Shown: piece by piece, positions 60,561 through 64,000 of the stretch
Layout of the letters: every line of letters starts with the position of its first letter
Position numbering within the stretch: the stretch's first letter is position 1
NCBI GenBank assembly: GCA_017543265.1
Contig: JAFYGI010000028.1
Span: 28,035-92,034 of the forward strand
DNA: 64,000 nucleotides
Reading direction: 5' to 3'
DNA from: Bacillota bacterium
Lineage (GTDB): Bacteria > Bacillota > Clostridia > Lachnospirales > CAG-274
Position numbers and translations under genes: made by a program
Notes under the pieces: model-generated
Told to the model about the DNA's origin: nothing
The model's database searches: none
What the model saw: only the letters and a program-made list of their open reading frames with translations

Positions 60561-63251
60561 TTAAGCGGTAATTTTGATTATTTCTATAACATCCAATATA
60601 TCAATATCGCTGTCATCCGTCATTTTTGCGGCATACTGCTGGGACTGTGACAACGCGGGCACGGTACCGCTCAGGGCCTTAAGCAGATACTCGGCATCGG
60701 CCTTTTGCACCTTGCCGTTTTCATCCACATCACCCTTTTGCGCGGTCGTTTTTAAATCTATGGTCTTAAAAACATTGCCCGTATCGGCATTTTTAATATA
60801 TACCGTATACTCCGTAAGGGGGGTAAGTCCCGCAAACGGACCCGCACCGCCGTTTATTACGCCCAGATTGTACCAGTTTTTGTTATCAAGGCTGTATTCG
60901 TAATTCGGCGCACCAAGCTCGCCAAGAACGGCCAGCTGCATCTTGTCGTAGGGGTTTTTGACGCTGATGCTGCTCTCGCCCGCTGTTGCCGATACAGGCC
61001 TTGTGTTGCGGTAGCCCTCACCCTCAAATGTCGGCACAAGATACACCGATATTTTGCCGTCGATAAGCTGTCTGTTTATAGTGCCCGTATATTTGTACTT
61101 GGAATCGACACCCGTGATATAGCCGTTTATATTGATATCGCTTTTAATGCTGTTTGCGGTAAAGCAGTATCCGGGGTTCGGCGCAATGACCGCCGCATAA
61201 AAATACTGTTTCCGGCTGTCAAAATCGATATAAGGCCCCGTTTCCTCGACAAGGTCAGTTCCCGAGACAAGCTTTATGCTTTCAAGGCGATAACCTATAA
61301 CACCGTCGCGGACGTGCGCACCCGACGTGCTGAATTCCTTGCCGGGGAACGGTATTTGCAGATCGTCTATATTCAAATGTGCCGTTATCTCACGGAAATT
61401 GCCTATCGTCACCGTATCGGAGTACACCTCGTAGCCATAGCCCGACACAATGCAGTATACCTTTTTCCCCTCAAGCCCCTTGCCTATGGAAAGCAGATAC
61501 AGGGTGTCCGTATTTTCGGAGTTGTCGATGGGATAGCCCCAGCCGTTTTCCTTTGCCTGTTCCCAGGTATAGCCGTAATTATTTTCGTCAAGGAAACGCC
61601 ATTCGTACTTGGTCGCATTTTTTGCGGTTATCGTAAAGACGGTCCTGTAGTTTGACGGCTGTACTGTGATAACGGGTTTTTTAAGAGATATTTTTGCGGT
61701 ATTTGTATTGACAGTACCGCCGTTTCCGTATATCTCGCAGTATACGCCAAAGCCGTTTGTGTAAGCGTTCAAAAGCTTGACTTTAAGCGTATCGGTATTC
61801 TGCGATTCGTCAAACGCAGCGATAACACCGTATTGCTCCGCTGTTTCCCAGCTCACCTTATTGCCGTCCGTATCAAGCAGATGCCACTTGTAGGTGCTTG
61901 CATTAAGCGCCTTTGTGCTGAAAGTGACTATACTTCCCGCTGTGATATCGGTCAGATCCTTGGGCTGTACGGTAACAAAGGGCTGCATCGGGAAATTTAT
62001 TTGATACTTCACCGTTGACTCGTCTACCTGCGATATGCCGCCGCTGTAAAGTCTGCTGTCCACGTTAGGCAGAAAGATCTCTTTGGTCAAAAACATATTT
62101 TTGCTGCTGTTTTTAACGCTTGCCTCACCGTTGACGGTAAAGGAATAAGCGTTTAAGGAGTCCTCATTTTTCTTGTATGTTGACGTAAGCTTTTGTCCCA
62201 GATTGTCATACCATTTGCTGTCAAAGCTGTATAATGCACCGTCCTCCGCCCTGGGGTATATCAGGGAAGCATCCGGAACGGGCGTGATATTGTTCTTTAT
62301 CTCCACATAGGGCACAACATTTTTCTTTTGGTGTACGGTTATTACCGTATCGGTTACCGTTATACTTTTGCTTGAACCGCTTGAAACAGCCGCGGAAATG
62401 GCGTTTACCAGATTTTGTGAGCAGATCTCGGTATAATCGCCCTCAAAGATAGATGTCGCATCGCCGTTTTTTATCTCATAGCCAAAGCTGCCGTATACGG
62501 TGGTGTCATATATGTATGCATCTGCCATCTGACTTGATCTTTGTATAAAAAGCCTGTCTATCTCGCCGCCGTACAGGATTATAGTGCTTGTGAGAGAGGA
62601 CACGCCGTTGCCCGAATCGTATTGCTTATAACATTCTATCGAGCTGTCGGATGACGAGGTTTTTACATGGCCCCCGTACTGGCAGAATGTCGCACCGTTA
62701 AGATACAGGGTTGCACCGCTGCTTTCAAGGGTGCCGCTGTAAAGATTTATTTTTGAGTAGGCACCCGCAAATACAGCCTTGCCGTTTCCCGCTATCCTGC
62801 CGCCGTGTACATACAGCTTGGCCGATACGCTTGTAATTATCGCCGTGCCGTTTGACACTATCGCACCGTTTGAGCCGCTGTCCGTAATGTAAAGCGCATT
62901 GCTCTGCTGAACATATATCGCAGAACCGCCTTCGGAAAATTCGGCGTTGTAGGTATAGCCCGCAAGGTCAAGATGTACCTGCTTCGCGGAAACATATACG
63001 GTCTTGTCTGTTGTGATATTCCCGCCAAGCTTTACATATCCGCCCGTACCGAATGCCCACTTGATGTGCTCGGGCGTTTTTGCAATATACGGGTCACTGA
63101 GCGTACCGTTGCCCGTAATGTCCGTGGTCACCACATCCATCATCTTGTTTGTGGAAAAAGGAAAATCATAGGCCGCAGATGCAGTCAACTGTGACACAGC
63201 GACCAGAATTGCGGTAAAGACCGTTAAAATAACTTTTTTCATCGTTGACAT
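60561..63251 (-). CDS. Large secreted beta-helix/Ig-like protein with C-terminal dockerin
   Basis: Exported 896-residue protein. Signal peptide about 1-27 (ending LTASAAYD). Residues about 45-280 form a right-handed beta-helix-like region with short repeats (LDLAGYTYNAEF, LYVHGGRIAGNGKAVFAG, INLYSGTLESSGATLYLNG). Two Ig-like domains follow (about 425-525 and 530-625, ITVQPSNYRTVFTITAKNATKYEWRF), then further beta-rich modules. The C-terminus (838-896) is a dockerin: first loop DVDENGKVQKAD is nearly complete, and the second, around TDDSDIDILD, is partial. ATG 63251 follows AAGGAGG at 7 bases. It is 12 bases after tgt. No catalytic motif is visible; binding or adhesion is plausible. Confidence 0.85.
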   Translation of the reverse strand: MSTMKKVILTVFTAILVAVSQLTASAAYDFPFSTNKMMDVVTTDITGNGTLSDPYIAKTPEHIKWAFGTGGYVKLGGNITTDKTVYVSAKQVHLDLAGYTYNAEFSEGGSAIYVQQSNALYITDSGSNGAIVSNGTAIITSVSAKLYVHGGRIAGNGKAVFAGAYSKINLYSGTLESSGATLYLNGATFCQYGGHVKTSSSDSSIECYKQYDSGNGVSSLTSTIILYGGEIDRLFIQRSSQMADAYIYDTTVYGSFGYEIKNGDATSIFEGDYTEICSQNLVNAISAAVSSGSSKSITVTDTVITVHQKKNVVPYVEIKNNITPVPDASLIYPRAEDGALYSFDSKWYDNLGQKLTSTYKKNEDSLNAYSFTVNGEASVKNSSKNMFLTKEIFLPNVDSRLYSGGISQVDESTVKYQINFPMQPFVTVQPKDLTDITAGSIVTFSTKALNASTYKWHLLDTDGNKVSWETAEQYGVIAAFDESQNTDTLKVKLLNAYTNGFGVYCEIYGNGGTVNTNTAKISLKKPVITVQPSNYRTVFTITAKNATKYEWRFLDENNYGYTWEQAKENGWGYPIDNSENTDTLYLLSIGKGLEGKKVYCIVSGYGYEVYSDTVTIGNFREITAHLNIDDLQIPFPGKEFSTSGAHVRDGVIGYRLESIKLVSGTDLVEETGPYIDFDSRKQYFYAAVIAPNPGYCFTANSIKSDININGYITGVDSKYKYTGTINRQLIDGKISVYLVPTFEGEGYRNTRPVSATAGESSISVKNPYDKMQLAVLGELGAPNYEYSLDNKNWYNLGVINGGAGPFAGLTPLTEYTVYIKNADTGNVFKTIDLKTTAQKGDVDENGKVQKADAEYLLKALSGTVPALSQSQQYAAKMTDDSDIDILDVIEIIKITA

Positions 63252-63263
63252 AGCAAAACCTCC

Positions 63264-64000
63264 TTATTTTTTGTCCAGTTCCTCAAAGCCGTTTAAGCGC
63301 ATTTTTTTATATGCCGCATATTCGCCGTTATCTATGGCGTTTCTTATTTCCTCCATCATATTATTAAAGAAATAAAGATTATGCATAACGCAAAGCCGCA
63401 TTGCAAGCATTTCCTTTGCCTTGAAAAGGTGGCGGATATATGCCCTTGAATACCTTTGACAGGTCGGGCAATTACAGTCCTCGGCAATGGGTCTTTCGTC
63501 CAGCTCGTACTGTGCGTTATTTAAATTCATTTTACCGCGGTTTGTATAAACGTGGGCGTGTCTGCCGTTTCTTGCGGGAAGAACACAGTCAAAAAAGTCT
63601 ATGCCCCGCTCTACTGCCTCAAGAATATTCGCAGGTGTACCTACACCCATAAGGTAGGTAGGCTTGTCCTGCGGAAGATAAGGCACCACATTGTCAAGCA
63701 CATCATACATTTCCTCGTGGCTTTCGCCCACCGCAAGGCCGCCTATAGAATATCCCGGCAGATCAAGCTCCGCTATCTGCTTGGCGTGTGCTATGCGTAT
63801 ATCGTTAAGCGTGCCGCCCTGATTTATGCCGAAAAGCATCTGCTTCTTGTTTATCGTATCTTCAAGCGAATTAAGACGCTTCATCTCGTCCACACAGCGG
63901 TAAAGCCAGCGTGTTGTGCGTGCTACCGAGTTTTCGATATATGTCCTGTCTGCCTTGGACGGCGGACATTCGTCAAACGCCATAGCTATAGTCGAGCCCA
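63264..64000 (-). CDS. tgt: Queuine tRNA-ribosyltransferase, partial (5' end outside window)
   Basis: Base-exchange enzyme that inserts preQ1 at the wobble position of GUN-anticodon tRNAs. About 245 residues are visible, continuing past the right edge (the frame reads GSTIAMAFDECPPSKAD, so the real start is outside). Catalytic Asp is in FFDCVLPARNGRHAHVYTNRG; zinc ligands are CNCPTC and the following His in SRAYIRHLFKAKE. GGLAVGES and TYLMGVGTP are further family motifs. The dockerin gene follows 12 bases after its stop, an unusual neighbour. Confidence 0.95.
   Translation of the reverse strand, partial: GSTIAMAFDECPPSKADRTYIENSVARTTRWLYRCVDEMKRLNSLEDTINKKQMLFGINQGGTLNDIRIAHAKQIAELDLPGYSIGGLAVGESHEEMYDVLDNVVPYLPQDKPTYLMGVGTPANILEAVERGIDFFDCVLPARNGRHAHVYTNRGKMNLNNAQYELDERPIAEDCNCPTCQRYSRAYIRHLFKAKEMLAMRLCVMHNLYFFNNMMEEIRNAIDNGEYAAYKKMRLNGFEELDKK

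Overview
The window looks like chromosomal DNA of a spore-forming Clostridia-type Bacillota, most likely an anaerobic gut or rumen lineage. The evidence is sporulation genes (sigG, spmA/spmB, a SPOCS-LysM protein), Gram-positive ribosome binding sites, the yrr-type tRNA hydroxylation cluster, an SLH surface protein and several dockerin-bearing exported proteins. No tRNA, rRNA, CRISPR array, intact insertion sequence or prophage was found.

Layout. 1-2265: partial hisC behind an unrecognised 523-residue protein. 2545-6055: cell-surface block with a CAP-domain protein, a cohesin-SLH anchor and a subtilisin. 6048-12335 (minus): one tightly packed operon ecfA1A2 (fused)-ecfT-truA-mltG-trmR-U32 hydroxylase-subtilisin. 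12573-21193 (minus): secreted transglutaminase-dockerin, then an operon aspartate aminotransferase-nagZ-BspA-like LRR/dockerin-CE12-like esterase. 21364-26730 (minus): nrdR, lgt, M16-like protein, sigG, WYL regulator, PHP phosphatase. 27193-35254 (plus): pyrimidine operon pyrB-pyrC-ACT-pyrF-carA-carB behind a leader with a U-rich leader peptide and terminator. 35255-37850: repeat-flanked locus with a frameshifted RepA-like ATPase, a structured leader RNA and iteron-like palindromes. 37940-40367: SPOCS-LysM gene pair. 40454-48661: HIT/asparaginase, AlkD/CBS, YkvI-like membrane protein and rph-rdgB-yfcE-tex. 48688-50322 (minus): tetR-MBL-glyoxalase. 50323-54460: MITE-like repeats around spmA, frameshifted spmB, larE and an MBL lipoprotein. 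54460-64000: PEGA protein, purL, PIN toxin-antitoxin pair, a large dockerin surface protein and partial tgt.

How the genes fit together. Three exported proteins (transglutaminase, LRR, beta-helix/Ig) carry dockerin-like calcium-binding modules, and one exported protein pairs a cohesin-like module with three SLH domains. This suggests a small cohesin-dockerin surface display system not obviously devoted to cellulose. The pyrimidine operon leader is arranged like the enterobacterial pyrBI attenuator rather than a PyrR leader. Two dispersed palindromic repeat families fill most long intergenic gaps, and long direct copies flank both the RepA-like locus and the spmBA-larE segment. Two genes (spmB and the RepA-like ATPase) carry single-base frameshifts that could be real or assembly errors.
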